Origin: Symbiodinium sp. CCMP2592
Taxonomy: Eukaryota; Sar; Dinophyceae; Suessiales; Symbiodiniaceae
Assembly (NCBI GenBank): GCA_905221615.1
Contig: CAJNDT010003824.1
Coordinates: 616,882-680,881 of the forward strand
DNA: 64,000 nucleotides
Direction of reading: 5' to 3'
In this document: in pieces, positions 63,381 to 64,000 of the stretch
Numbering within the stretch: position 1 is the stretch's first letter
How the letters are laid out: each line of letters opens with the position of its first letter
Program-made: the position numbers and the translations under genes
Notes under the pieces: model-generated
Databases searched by the model: none
The model's input: the letters and a program-made list of their open reading frames with translations, nothing else
Told to the model about the DNA's origin: nothing

Positions 63381-64000
63381 AGGATTATAATTTAGCAGAT
63401 GATTCGACAGAATAATCGACAACACAAAATTGGTCTTCCTCAAACAAGCGATTGTATGATTATTGCAAAAAAAAAAAAAGCTACTTCATAGAGACTATAT
63501 CTATTGATATCTAGATCTTATCTCTATAAATTGAAATATTTACCTTTTCTATCTAATTCAAGAATATAGAAAATATAGATATAAGAATTATTCTCGTAAA
63601 AAAAAAAAAGGGGGTTGATAGTCTTCAGATTATTTAATATGAAATAAATCGATTGATATTAGATTTTAATTGAAAATTATTCTAGAAGGTAGTAATTTGG
63701 ATATTCAATAAATTTTCGACTCGAATTAGGACTTCAAATTTAATATATTTTTATTCCCAAGAAATTCTTGATCTGAATTAGGATTTCAAAATTATTCGGA
63801 ATTTTAATGAATACGATTTCAAATTCAATATATTTCTGCTCTTAATAAATTTTCAGATTCTCTAGCTCGGAATTAGATATTTATTTTTAGTATATTTGGG
63901 CTCTCAGTACATTCTTGGTTCGAATTACGAATTTAAATATAGAATATTATGGTATTGAGTAAATTTTTGATATGGATGATAATTCTGAAATTAATATTTT
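63381..64000. repeat. AT-rich terminal block with degenerate tandem repeat
   Basis: Composition changes sharply to AT-rich after 63380, with long A runs near 63466 and 63598. From 63707 the DNA is built from units opening near 63707, 63759, 63844, 63906 and 63958 (52, 85, 62 and 52 nt apart). They share TAAATTNTTGATTCGAATTA and a following TTCAAAT...TATATT. No gene is visible. Confidence 0.75.

Noticed and set aside
62769..63381. Overlapping frames on both strands after the channel gene
   Set aside because: There is no domain, no paralogue and no splice or start evidence to choose between them.

Overview
The window looks like nuclear DNA of a dinoflagellate, most likely a member of the Symbiodiniaceae or a close relative. 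This is inferred from several things seen in the sequence. Introns repeatedly start with GC or GA and end in AG|G. Gag proteins of Copia-type retrotransposons carry long Lys-Gly-Lys-Gly tracts. Degenerate TTTAGGG/CCCTAAA repeats fill introns and spacers. Every recognisable host gene lies on the + strand. I cannot name the species.

Layout: (1) 0.3-3.1 kb, Ank-1, a broken copy of an ankyrin-repeat gene. (2) 3.8-4.6 kb and 23.5-26.4 kb, the two halves of Ank-2. They are separated by an 18.8-kb nest of two LTR retrotransposons: an old Copia (A, 4615-23399) with a younger Copia (B, 8292-18197) inside its integrase region. (3) 26.4-32.4 kb, repeat-rich spacer with 5'-exon relics of the same family. 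(4) 32.4-40.4 kb, Ank-3, the best-preserved copy, with four cassettes of one-repeat-per-exon ankyrin exons. (5) 40.5-41.8 kb, two satellite arrays. (6) 42.2-44.9 kb, spacer paralogous to 28.6-30.9 kb. (7) 44.9-48.3 kb, Ank-4, interrupted by intron-like and palindromic insertions. (8) 49.4-62.1 kb, a multi-exon voltage/cyclic-nucleotide type cation channel with a long C-terminal region that includes one ankyrin-like stretch and a degenerate Nudix-like stretch. (9) 62.1-63.4 kb, featureless spacer. (10) 63.4-64.0 kb, an abrupt switch to AT-rich DNA with a degenerate tandem repeat.

The ankyrin loci show how this family grows. Each internal ankyrin repeat is one exon, usually exactly 99 nt (33 codons), in phase 0 and separated by short GC-AG introns. 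Whole cassettes can therefore be added without breaking the frame. Small palindromic elements (at least five families, one Stowaway-like with TA target duplications) sit in introns and in places inside exons. Two insertions (47488-47695 and 60526-60639) look like introner-type intron gains.

Most exon borders were read by eye from splice motifs and paralogue comparison, so allow a few bases of error. First exons of the host genes are not secure.
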